Assembly (NCBI GenBank): GCA_012514925.1
Contig: JAAYZI010000134.1
Location: forward strand, 1 to 5,334
DNA from: Deltaproteobacteria bacterium
GTDB taxonomy: Bacteria; Bdellovibrionota_C; UBA2361; JAAYZI01
Length of the DNA: 5,334 bases
Reading direction: 5' to 3'
Shown here: positions 1-5,005 of the stretch, piece after piece
Layout of the letters: each line of letters begins with the position of its first letter
Numbering within the stretch: the first letter of the stretch is position 1
Position numbers and translations under genes: made by a program
The notes under the pieces: generated by a model
The model's input: only the letters and a program-made list of their open reading frames with translations
What the model was told of the DNA's origin: nothing
Database searches by the model: none

Positions 1-737
1 CCTTGGCGCGCATGGGTAGGAGTGTTGCGATTTTAGATGGAGACTTAGGGCTTGCCAATATCAATGTGCTGCTCGGTTTACGCCCCGTATACAATATTTA
101 TGATGTTTTGGCAGGCAACAAAATGCTTGAAGAAACAGTGCTGGATGGTCCGGAGGGTGTAGTGATCATACCGGCTGCCAGTGGAATACGATCCGCCTGC
201 GGTTTAAGCACGGCTGAGCGACTGACACTTATGCAGGCCATTGAGGACTTTGCATACGACTTTGATTATCTTTTGGTAGATACCCCAGCCGGCCTCGGTG
301 AGGACGTGATGTATTTTAACAGTGCTTCGGCGGAAGTTGTGTGTGTCATCAACGATGAACCAACCTCGCTTACAGATGCTTATGCGCTGATTAAAGTGCT
401 TTCGCGCGATTATGGCGAGAAGTCAATTTCAATCTTGGTCAACAACATCGCCGATCAGAAAAAGGCAGAGGCTGCGTATCGTCGACTTAGCCGCGCAGTC
501 GAGCGTTTTTTGCAGGTAGAGCTTAGGTATTTGGGCTATGTCCCTTGTGATTCGGCTGTAAACGCCGCTGTGATCGAACAAAAAGCCCTGTTAGAGGCTC
601 ATCCTAGCAGTGTTGCCGCGGTGGCTTTAAGCGCATTAGCGCGCCGTTTGGACAGTGAATTTCATGATTACCGTGTCAAGGGTGGTATGCAGTTCTTTTT
701 TAGGCAGTTGCTGGATGTAAGCGCATATGGCCAATAA
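1..737 (+). CDS. flhG: MinD/ParA-family ATPase FlhG (FleN), 5'-truncated by the window edge
   Basis: This is the C-terminal 244 residues of a deviant-Walker P-loop ATPase. In the FlhG/FleN family these proteins act at the inner membrane with the GTPase FlhF to set flagellar number and position. The first whole codon is at 3 and the frame is open to the left edge, so the ATG at 12 is internal and the Walker A loop lies off the window. Visible motifs (numbered from the codon at 3) are the post-Walker-A segment ILDGDLGLAN (about 10-19), Walker B FDYLLVDTPAGLG (87-99) and a switch-like NDEPTSLTDAY (117-127). The C-terminal GGMQFFFRQLL (227-237) resembles the end of FlhG/FleN and is unlike the amphipathic tail of MinD. 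Walker B reads DTPAG as in MinD, so MinD itself is the alternative. The FliA gene just downstream favours FlhG. It ends in TAA and overlaps the next gene by 11 bp, suggesting translational coupling. Confidence 0.85.
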   Translation, partial: LARMGRSVAILDGDLGLANINVLLGLRPVYNIYDVLAGNKMLEETVLDGPEGVVIIPAASGIRSACGLSTAERLTLMQAIEDFAYDFDYLLVDTPAGLGEDVMYFNSASAEVVCVINDEPTSLTDAYALIKVLSRDYGEKSISILVNNIADQKKAEAAYRRLSRAVERFLQVELRYLGYVPCDSAVNAAVIEQKALLEAHPSSVAAVALSALARRLDSEFHDYRVKGGMQFFFRQLLDVSAYGQ

Positions 738-996
738 AAAAGATCATATCAAGGTAAAGCTGGGTAGCTTTGTTTACTTGCACAAGTTCTCGGCGGGCGT
801 GTCGGTCCTTACATTCTTTGTGATCCTGATCGCGGGTGCGCGGGTGGATGCTCCGCTTTCCTATAAGATTGATCTTATCGTGTTTCGCGCCTTTGTGGCG
901 CTATTAGTGATTCAGTTGTTGACTCGGATTCTAGTACGGATTCTTAAAACCTATGAGGAGATGAATAGTGGTGAAGCTCAAGCGAACAGCCGTTGA
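727..996 (+). CDS. Small two-helix membrane protein between flhG and fliA, function unknown
   Basis: This 89-aa protein was not recognised. A basic N-terminus (NKKDHIKVK) precedes two hydrophobic segments at about residues 22-39 and 48-70, joined by a short loop (RVDAPLSYKID). The tail is polar (KTYEEMNSGEAQANSR). Positive charges at both ends predict an inner-membrane hairpin with both termini in the cytoplasm. The ATG at 727 overlaps the end of flhG by 11 bp; only a weak GGA lies upstream at 713-715, so translation probably depends on coupling to flhG. Its last 29 bases overlap the start of fliA, and the GAGGAG ribosome site of fliA lies inside it. This interlocking makes it a genuine operon member and hints at a flagellar role, which is inference from position only. 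It ends in TGA. Confidence 0.75.
   Translation: MANKKDHIKVKLGSFVYLHKFSAGVSVLTFFVILIAGARVDAPLSYKIDLIVFRAFVALLVIQLLTRILVRILKTYEEMNSGEAQANSR
955..960 (+). promoter_or_regulatory. Ribosome binding site of fliA
   Basis: GAGGAG lies 7 bases before the GTG at 968 and decides that start. The fliA frame has a TGA at 962-964, so no earlier start is possible. A second GTG at 971 is an alternative with 10-base spacing. The ATG at 961 is in the frame of the upstream membrane protein, not of fliA. Confidence 0.7.
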
Positions 997-1456
997 GGCT
1001 TACCGACACATCGACGACCACGACAAGGAAGAGCTTATAAAGAGCTATCTGCCTTTAGTGCGTAAAGTAGTACACCGCCTATCAGGACGTTTGCCAAAGG
1101 ACGTTGACCTCAGAGAAATGCTTAATTCAGGCATTATTGGGTTGGTAGACGCTCTAGAAAAGTATGATCCCAGGCATGAAACAAATTTTGCGACATACGC
1201 TCAGATCCGCATTCGCGGCGCTATTTTAGATAGCTTCCGTTCTCAGGACTGGCTACCTCGCTCTTTGCGCTACAAGTCTCACAAGATCGAAGAGGCTTAT
1301 CAGATCATCGAGCAGAAGCTAGGCCGCACCGCCACGGATGAAGAGGTCGCGCATGAGTTGGGTTTGGATGTTGAAGAGCTGCGGCGTTTATTGGGAGAGG
1401 TTGGCAGCATCGTGATGCTAAGCTTTGAGGAGCTGGGGTTTGGCCACGGTGAGTAG
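968..1456 (+). CDS. fliA: Flagellar sigma factor FliA (sigma-28), regions 2-3, ended early by an in-frame TAG
   Basis: FliA directs RNA polymerase to late flagellar promoters (flagellin, motor and chemotaxis genes). This 162-aa piece carries region 2, with SYLPLVRKVVHRL (about 26-38), DLREMLNSGIIGLVDALEKYDP (47-68) and FATYAQIRIRGAILDSFRSQDWLPRSLR (74-101). This is the FliA/WhiG signature for core binding and -10 recognition. Region 3 follows (LGRTATDEEVAHELGLDVEELRRLL, about 118-142), ending in SFEELGFGHGE. Full-length FliA is about 240-250 aa. Here the frame meets TAG at codon 163, and the same frame continues without any shift into a normal region 4 up to 1720; the whole would be 250 codons. 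On its own this piece lacks -35 recognition and the region that usually binds the anti-sigma FlgM. It is either a nonsense allele, a sequencing error, or half of a split or read-through sigma factor. The start is GTG. Confidence 0.85.
   Translation: MVKLKRTAVEAYRHIDDHDKEELIKSYLPLVRKVVHRLSGRLPKDVDLREMLNSGIIGLVDALEKYDPRHETNFATYAQIRIRGAILDSFRSQDWLPRSLRYKSHKIEEAYQIIEQKLGRTATDEEVAHELGLDVEELRRLLGEVGSIVMLSFEELGFGHGE
1454..1456 (+). other. In-frame TAG interrupting fliA in the region 3-4 linker
   Basis: The codons before it read ...GFGHGE. Those after it read RFQATETLTGSSQDPLKSLL and run straight into sigma region 4 in the same frame (968, 1454 and 1502 all share one phase). A single base change would restore the sense codon CAG, GAG, AAG, TTG, TGG, TCG, TAC or TAT, so no indel is needed. 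The base after the stop is C. TAG is also the normal terminal stop at 1718, 2919, 3912 and 4142, so TAG is not generally read as sense here. Confidence 0.9.
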
Positions 1457-1501
1457 CGGTTTCAAGCGACGGAAACACTAACCGGCTCCTCTCAGGACCC
1501 G

Positions 1502-1720
1502 TTGAAAAGCCTCTTAAGTGGGGAGAAGGTAGAGTTGATTGCACGCGCGTTGGACCGCTTGCCTGAAAAAGAGCGCTTGGTAATCAGTCTTTATTTCTAC
1601 GAAGAGCTTAATCTTAAGGAAATCGGCGAAATTCTGGGAGTGACCGAGTCGCGCGCTTCGCAAATTCGCTCACGCGCATTGATCCGACTTAAAAACTACT
1701 TGAAGAACGCGCTCAGGTAG
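1502..1720 (+). CDS. fliA: Sigma region 4 of FliA, downstream of the in-frame TAG
   Basis: This 72-residue segment (counted from a possible TTG start at 1502) is the C-terminal domain of FliA, which contacts the -35 element and normally binds FlgM. ALDRLPEKERLVISLYFYEELNLKEIGEILGVTESRASQIRSRALIRL contains the full region 4 helix-turn-helix, with LKEIGEILGVTESRASQI as the DNA-reading part; nothing in it looks decayed. In-frame coding potential extends back to 1457, just after the TAG. If translated separately, the TTG at 1502 is the first usable start. An AGGA at 1494-1497 lies only 4 bases before it, which is short. Separate two-subunit sigma factors do exist (Bacillus subtilis SigO/RsoA), so independent expression is conceivable. 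A broken fliA or a base-call error is simpler. It ends in TAG, 19 bp before the kinase gene. Confidence 0.75.
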   Translation: MKSLLSGEKVELIARALDRLPEKERLVISLYFYEELNLKEIGEILGVTESRASQIRSRALIRLKNYLKNALR

Positions 1721-1739
1721 GGCCGGTGGAGCAGGGGAG

Positions 1740-2921
1740 ATGAATCAGAGTCTTATACCAGATCAAGAAATAGCTGCGTCTCCGGAAAATATTTTAGTGT
1801 TTGATCCACATCCTGGGCAGGCTAGCAGCATCACCAGGCTCCTAGCTGCGCAAGTTCCATCTGCCAATATCACGGGCGTGGGCTCTGTTACCCAGTATCG
1901 TAGCATTTTAGAACAGCAGCAGTTCGATCTAGTCGTACTAGATCAGGCTCTGTGCGCCGAAGATAGCCTGGAGTTCTTGCTTGAGCTTAAGCTGAAAGAT
2001 GCCGCACCGTCTGTCTTGGTGGTGTCTGATCACTCCGATCCCCGCAATATTGCGGAACTTTATAACGCCGGCTGTCACCGTTGCGTAATCAGGCAGAATG
2101 CTTGGCAAGATGAGATCGGCCCGGCCGCGCGTCATTTGCTGCGTTTTCGAAAACTTGAGACTGAAAATTCCAAGTTAGTGGCCAAGCTTACCGAAGCAAA
2201 TTTGATGCTGGCCGAGAAAAACCGCCGCTTAGATGAGTTCAGTGGGACAGTGGCGCATGATATCCGCGGGCCTCTAGGCGGCATCAATATGAAGCTCGAG
2301 TATCTGTGTGACACCTGCCTGGATCAAGCAGACGGGCGCACCCGCAAGTTGGTAGGTAGCGCCCTGGAATCAACCCGGCGGCTCTTGGGAATTGTGCAGG
2401 CCATGTATGATTTTGCCAAACTCGGCTCCAAAGCGGCGAAAATGGGGGAGATCGATTTGGTGCAGCTGATTAAGGAGGTTTCTGGGGATTTAAATTTCGA
2501 TGAATCTTTGGAGATCAATATTGAGATTGGCTGTCTGCCCAAAATCTGGGGAAATTCGGATTTGCTGCGGCAGGTCTTTATTAACCTGATCGGCAACGCG
2601 GTGAAGTATAATGATAAACCGTTGGTGCACATTAGTATCATGCCGCAACGGGTGATTGAGCGCAGCCTGGGTAATTTCATTGAATTGTGCTTTGAGGATA
2701 ACGGATGTGGGATTCCGCAGATGGATCAGCGCGATGTTTTTTCAATGTTCCGCCGTGGTTCCAACGTGAATAGTAACAGTGAAGGGGTTGGTATCGGCCT
2801 GGCGGTGGTTAAACGCATCATTGAGCTGCATTTCGGGCATATCCAGGTTTCTTCTGAAGTAGGGCGCGGAACGACGTTTACCATCACCCTTCCGATGGAG
2901 CGCATTTATTTGGATCGTTAG
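1740..2921 (+). CDS. Soluble sensor histidine kinase with N-terminal receiver-like domain
   Basis: This 393-aa cytoplasmic protein has no signal peptide or membrane segment. Residues about 16-135 resemble a response-regulator receiver: ILVFDPHP (18-25, acidic pocket with one Asp instead of the usual pair), DLVVLDQAL with probable phospho-acceptor D68, and VVSD with S96. The usual conserved Lys near the end is replaced by Arg (CVIRQN, R118), so phosphorylation may be altered. A coiled-coil linker (about 136-166) leads to the HisKA H-box FSGTVAHDIRGPLGGI with H173. The HATPase_c domain shows N-box NLIGNAVKYND (N286), G1 EDNGCGIP (319-326), F-box VFSMFRR (333-339), G2 GVGIGLAVV (349-357) and G3 GRGTTF (375-380). 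All catalytic motifs are present, so kinase activity is expected. It follows fliA by 19 bp with GGAG at 1728-1731, eight bases before the ATG. A role in flagellar or chemotactic control is inferred from position; no partner regulator lies in the window. Confidence 0.9.
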   Translation: MNQSLIPDQEIAASPENILVFDPHPGQASSITRLLAAQVPSANITGVGSVTQYRSILEQQQFDLVVLDQALCAEDSLEFLLELKLKDAAPSVLVVSDHSDPRNIAELYNAGCHRCVIRQNAWQDEIGPAARHLLRFRKLETENSKLVAKLTEANLMLAEKNRRLDEFSGTVAHDIRGPLGGINMKLEYLCDTCLDQADGRTRKLVGSALESTRRLLGIVQAMYDFAKLGSKAAKMGEIDLVQLIKEVSGDLNFDESLEINIEIGCLPKIWGNSDLLRQVFINLIGNAVKYNDKPLVHISIMPQRVIERSLGNFIELCFEDNGCGIPQMDQRDVFSMFRRGSNVNSNSEGVGIGLAVVKRIIELHFGHIQVSSEVGRGTTFTITLPMERIYLDR

Positions 2922-2934
2922 CGCCGTCTTATTC

Positions 2935-2953
2935 ACAGATATGGAATATCTGT
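2935..2953. repeat. 8-bp perfect inverted repeat between the kinase gene and the next gene
   Basis: ACAGATAT (2935-2942) and ATATCTGT (2946-2953) flank a GGA spacer. The stem has only two G-C pairs and is followed by just TTTG, so it would be a weak terminator for the kinase operon. Its right arm touches the candidate -35 hexamer that starts at 2954, which fits a repressor or activator operator equally well. Confidence 0.5.
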
Positions 2954-2981
2954 TTGCATGGTGCTGTGGTGGGGGTAAAAT
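2954..2981 (+). promoter_or_regulatory. Candidate sigma-70-type promoter for the 304-aa membrane protein gene
   Basis: TTGCAT (2954-2959) and TAAAAT (2976-2981) are separated by 16 bases. The -10 matches the TATAAT consensus at 5 of 6 positions and the -35 matches at 3 of 6. Transcription would begin near 2988, leaving a short leader of about 12 bases. AGG at 2991-2993 lies six bases before the ATG at 3000 as a modest ribosome site. Confidence 0.4.
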
Positions 2982-2999
2982 AGAAACATCAGGTTAGCC

Positions 3000-3914
3000 A
3001 TGTTTCAATGCGCTCAGTGTGGCAGGCATACATTTCATGAGATCTTGCGCTGTGCAACGCGGGACGGGCGAAACTGCGCCTTCACTGTGCGAAATGAGCC
3101 TCTTTTCGCCGAGCGTCGCGCGGCGGGGGCCAGCCTGTTAGCGGGGGCCGTTATAATATTCGTTTCCGCTTATTCGCCGCTTTTTAGGGTCGGCATTGAA
3201 AACGACAGCATTTTTGGAATTTTGGCGCGTATTTCACTTTTTACGCTGTGCCTCCTTTTGGGTCTTTATATCCTAGTGCGTGGTGCCCTGGTTTATTTAA
3301 GCAGACGGCTTACGCTTTACAGTCGCGCACAGGAAAAGTCCTGGGAGAGCTTCCGTCTTAGGGGACGGGAATACCGAGTTCGCATGGTTGCTGATTTAGA
3401 GAGGATCCCGGCAAATTTAGCGGCTGGTATAAAGCATGAATCAGTTGGTTTTACTCCGTTTGAGAGGGCATTGTTTGAGCTGCTTTCGCGCGGGATGGTG
3501 GAATTACGGCGTGCTGGTGTTTATGAGTCGTGCGGCAAACAGATAGAGTTTACAACGCACCGGCGTAAACTTCTGGTATGGACCGCCTCTACTGAGGAAG
3601 AGCAACCTGTTTCTAAGTTGGCAGAGAAGATTTTCAACTTGGTTAGAAATTGGCCTGAAGCGGAACTTTCGCGCGAGGAGGTGCTGGGTCCAACAATTGG
3701 TCTGTTGTGGCGAAGTCTCAAGTCTGAGCTTGAGCCGGATTCGCAATTGGCGGAAGGAGGGAGTGTTGACGCAGCAAAGGAGGCTTGGTCCTCGTTATTC
3801 CCACAACATCCTGAAATTGCAAGTGAATTATGCAAAGATTTTGCAAAAGTTGGCTCTAGGGGCCAGCTAAAACATAGAAAGATTAGGTGGAGGCCATTTT
3901 TAGTGTTTCCTTAG
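3000..3914 (+). CDS. Membrane protein with N-terminal four-cysteine (zinc-ribbon-like) cluster, function unknown
   Basis: This 304-aa protein was not recognised. The N-terminus has C4xxC7, C18 and C26, a spacing that could hold one zinc ion, although the second pair is CATRDGRNC rather than a tight CxxC. Two membrane segments follow at about 44-62 (ASLLAGAVIIFVSAYSPLF) and 72-100. Arginines before the first and after the second (AERRAAG, SRRLTLYSR) predict both ends in the cytoplasm with a short outside loop (RVGIENDS). The remaining 200 residues are soluble, rich in charged helices, and end in a basic patch (LKHRKIRWRPF). The ATG at 3000 has a modest AGG six bases upstream and follows a candidate promoter, so it may form a unit separate from the kinase operon. 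It overlaps the next frame by 28 bp and ends in TAG. A metal-binding regulatory or scaffold role is only a guess. Confidence 0.75.
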   Translation: MFQCAQCGRHTFHEILRCATRDGRNCAFTVRNEPLFAERRAAGASLLAGAVIIFVSAYSPLFRVGIENDSIFGILARISLFTLCLLLGLYILVRGALVYLSRRLTLYSRAQEKSWESFRLRGREYRVRMVADLERIPANLAAGIKHESVGFTPFERALFELLSRGMVELRRAGVYESCGKQIEFTTHRRKLLVWTASTEEEQPVSKLAEKIFNLVRNWPEAELSREEVLGPTIGLLWRSLKSELEPDSQLAEGGSVDAAKEAWSSLFPQHPEIASELCKDFAKVGSRGQLKHRKIRWRPFLVFP

Positions 3915-4144
3915 TGGCTCTCGCTTTGTCGGCATTTTTTTTGTTTAAAACACCACAACCTGATCAAGTGGACCTAAATAAGACCGTAGTAGGTTTTGAG
4001 AGTAAGGATGAGGTAACGCGCCAGAATGCGTTAGAGGTGCTAAAATTGCCCGATAACATCACTTATCGGGCAAAACAAAAAATGGCTAAAGCAGCCCCTA
4101 TATCTGACCTCCCTACCGGAAAAGCTCTTACGGCACCTGTTTAG
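3887..4144 (+). CDS. Small single-helix membrane-anchored protein, hypothetical
   Basis: This 85-aa frame starts at GTG 3887, inside the end of the preceding gene (28-bp overlap, different frame). Residues 4-20 (IFSVSLVALALSAFFLF) form one hydrophobic segment, either a signal anchor or an uncleaved signal. The rest is a polar tail with no Cys (KTPQPDQVDLNKTVVGFESK and onward). No strong ribosome site precedes the GTG, so translation would rely on coupling. A clean N-terminal membrane helix followed by normal-looking polar sequence supports a real gene. Against it, codons about 54-63 lie in a perfect 11-bp inverted repeat that looks like a terminator for the opposite strand. No homology was recognised. 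It ends in TAG. Confidence 0.5.
   Translation: MEAIFSVSLVALALSAFFLFKTPQPDQVDLNKTVVGFESKDEVTRQNALEVLKLPDNITYRAKQKMAKAAPISDLPTGKALTAPV
4041..4073 (-). terminator. Intrinsic terminator-like hairpin for the convergent minus-strand gene
   Basis: TTGCCCGATAA (4046-4056) and TTATCGGGCAA (4063-4073) form a perfect 11-bp stem with a 6-base loop. Read on the minus strand the stem is followed by TTTTA (plus 4045 down to 4041) and preceded by an A/T-rich run, the layout of a Rho-independent terminator. On the plus strand it is followed by A residues, so it would not terminate that way. It lies about 105 bp past the stop of the minus-strand 163-aa gene. Confidence 0.65.
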
Positions 4145-4178
4145 GTGAATAGTAAAACGAACTTGATTATTTGTAAGT

Positions 4179-4670
4179 TTAAGCTGGTGGTGTTTGAAGC
4201 TTAGGTTTGTGCGAGCCAGCTACCCCCGCCAGCACTAGGACGGAATTACAAGCTAACTCAAGGCAGAGTAAATCACGAGGCCCAAGTTTGATTCGTCGGC
4301 GCTCCTCCTCTGAGCGTCCTGTTACCAATCTTAGCCAACAAACTTCTTCGCCAGAGAGGCGCCCATGTTGGCCGCGCGGCTTGTCGCGATAAAGCTTAAT
4401 TAGAATATCTGAAGAACCGTCTGCTTCTTGGCCCTGTAAGATCACGTTCTCATCAAGGGATTCCACCGCGTACAAAAAAGCGCGCGCTGTAGTCCATAGG
4501 CCTCCAACAGCATCCAGTGGTAAAACCAGGTTTAGATACCCAAGCGATTTGGTATCCTCCACTCCCTCCACGATTGGGGTGTAACAGAGTCTCAATCCCT
4601 GCGCCTCAGGGATGAGTTGGAGACATCCAAAAGATTTGTTAATAATAAAAGTAATGCCGCCAACGTACAT
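4179..4670 (-). CDS. Hypothetical 163-aa protein, convergent with the upstream genes
   Basis: This protein was not recognised. It begins MYVGGITFIINKSFGCLQLI and has no clear signal peptide or strong membrane helix. The first two thirds alternate hydrophobic and polar residues as in a beta-rich fold (LGYLNLVLPLDAVGG at about 43-57, then DENVILQG). It then turns strongly charged (RSEEERRRIKLGPRD, 119-133) before a hydrophobic stretch LLCLELACNSVLVLAGVAG (134-152) and a short basic, proline-containing tail. The ATG at 4670 is well supported by AAAAGGTG at plus 4684-4677, six bases upstream on the minus strand. A candidate promoter lies further upstream (4755-4782) and a terminator-like hairpin downstream (4041-4073), so it appears to be a one-gene unit. 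It ends in TAA. Confidence 0.65.
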   Translation of the reverse strand: MYVGGITFIINKSFGCLQLIPEAQGLRLCYTPIVEGVEDTKSLGYLNLVLPLDAVGGLWTTARAFLYAVESLDENVILQGQEADGSSDILIKLYRDKPRGQHGRLSGEEVCWLRLVTGRSEEERRRIKLGPRDLLCLELACNSVLVLAGVAGSHKPKLQTPPA

Positions 4671-4676
4671 AACCTA

Positions 4677-4684
4677 CACCTTTT
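4677..4684 (-). promoter_or_regulatory. Ribosome binding site of the 163-aa gene
   Basis: On the minus strand AAAAGGTG ends six bases before the ATG at 4670, a good match to the Shine-Dalgarno sequence that fixes this start. Confidence 0.55.
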
Positions 4685-4754
4685 CCAAATCCTGCTTTAG
4701 AAGCAATCAACAGTTAAAAAAACAGCGCCTCGCCTAGGGCCTATGGCCGTTGGG

Positions 4755-4782
4755 ATAGTATTACATTTGAGACTGCTTTCAA
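4755..4782 (-). promoter_or_regulatory. Candidate sigma-70-type promoter for the 163-aa gene
   Basis: On the minus strand TTGAAA (plus 4782-4777) matches the -35 consensus at 5 of 6 positions. TACTAT (plus 4760-4755) matches the -10 at 4 of 6. The spacer is 16 bases and a TG lies three bases before the -10. Transcription would start near 4748, giving a leader of roughly 78 bases that contains a GGCC-TAT-GGCC mini-dyad. Confidence 0.4.
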
Positions 4783-4841
4783 AGAGAAAGTTTTAGCGCG
4801 TGGATATATACCTGTTTTTCCGTTGTTTTTAGGGTTCGGGC

Positions 4842-4879
4842 GGCCTTGGTCCAAAAGCCAATCTACAAACACCAAGGCC
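4842..4879. repeat. 9-bp perfect inverted repeat with a 20-base loop
   Basis: GGCCTTGGT (4842-4850) pairs exactly with ACCAAGGCC (4871-4879). No T-run follows it directly on either strand, so it is not a simple terminator. It could be RNA secondary structure in the 3' region of the AAA ATPase transcript or a binding site for a dimeric protein. Confidence 0.45.
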
Positions 4880-4884
4880 TAGGG

Positions 4885-4911
4885 AAAAGGTTCCCTCAAG
4901 GGACCATTTTT
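4885..4911 (-). terminator. Candidate terminator hairpin downstream of the AAA ATPase gene
   Basis: GGTTCC (4889-4894) pairs with GGGACC (4900-4905) through five Watson-Crick pairs and one G-U pair, with a 5-base loop. Plus AAAA at 4885-4888 gives TTTT after the stem on the minus strand, and TTTTT at 4907-4911 gives the same on the plus strand, so it could work in both directions. It lies about 100 bp past the ATPase stop codon. A competing stem AGGGAA/TTCCCT (4881-4896) overlaps it. Confidence 0.4.
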
Positions 4912-5005
4912 AGAGGTGAAAACACTAGTTGGTGGTAGTGCCGGTCTCTCCCTCGTGCACTGAGGATGCTTTCAGATTTAAAACTCCTTGCGGCCATGAT
5001 TTCTC

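Larger units (their letters stand above)
4671..5005. other. Non-coding stretch of about 335 bp between two minus-strand genes
   Basis: No frame here looks protein-coding on either strand. It holds the ribosome site and a candidate promoter of the 163-aa gene (4677-4684, 4755-4782), and two adjacent hairpin-forming repeats (4842-4879 and 4889-4905) downstream of the AAA ATPase gene. The 4906-5005 part shows nothing definable beyond a T-run at 4907-4911. No tRNA-like or rRNA sequence was recognised. Confidence 0.6.

Noticed and set aside
12..14. ATG at 12 as the start of the first gene
   Set aside because: Homology with the MinD/FlhG fold shows this is about residue 40 of the full protein, just after the Walker A helix. 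The frame is open to the left edge.
1454..1456. Genome-wide reassignment of TAG to a sense codon
   Set aside because: TAG ends sigma region 4 (1718), the kinase (2919), the 304-aa protein (3912) and the 85-aa frame (4142) at sensible C-termini, so it acts as a normal stop here.
1305..1544. Minus-strand open frame of 79 codons opposite the fliA break
   Set aside because: Its residue make-up (rich in Pro, Ser, Arg and His) is typical of an antisense shadow, and fliA coding on the plus strand is clear on both sides.
2471..2479. TAAGGAGGT, a near-perfect Shine-Dalgarno sequence inside the kinase gene
   Set aside because: It encodes the codons AAG GAG GTT of the kinase and no in-frame start follows at a usable distance. 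The ATG at 2500 is out of frame.
2324..2680. Minus-strand open frame of 118 codons opposite the kinase gene
   Set aside because: The plus strand carries unmistakable HisKA and HATPase motifs here. The antisense product shows no recognisable domain.
4049..4056. CCCGATAA, close to the sigma-28 (FliA) -10 box GCCGATAA, present on both strands within the dyad
   Set aside because: There is no TAAA-type -35 at the right distance on either strand. The match is a by-product of the terminator stem, which carries the same sequence in both arms.
4207..4392. Plus-strand open frame of 61 codons inside the 163-aa gene
   Set aside because: Low-complexity Ser/Arg/Pro composition with no ribosome site. The minus-strand frame is longer and has a good start context.
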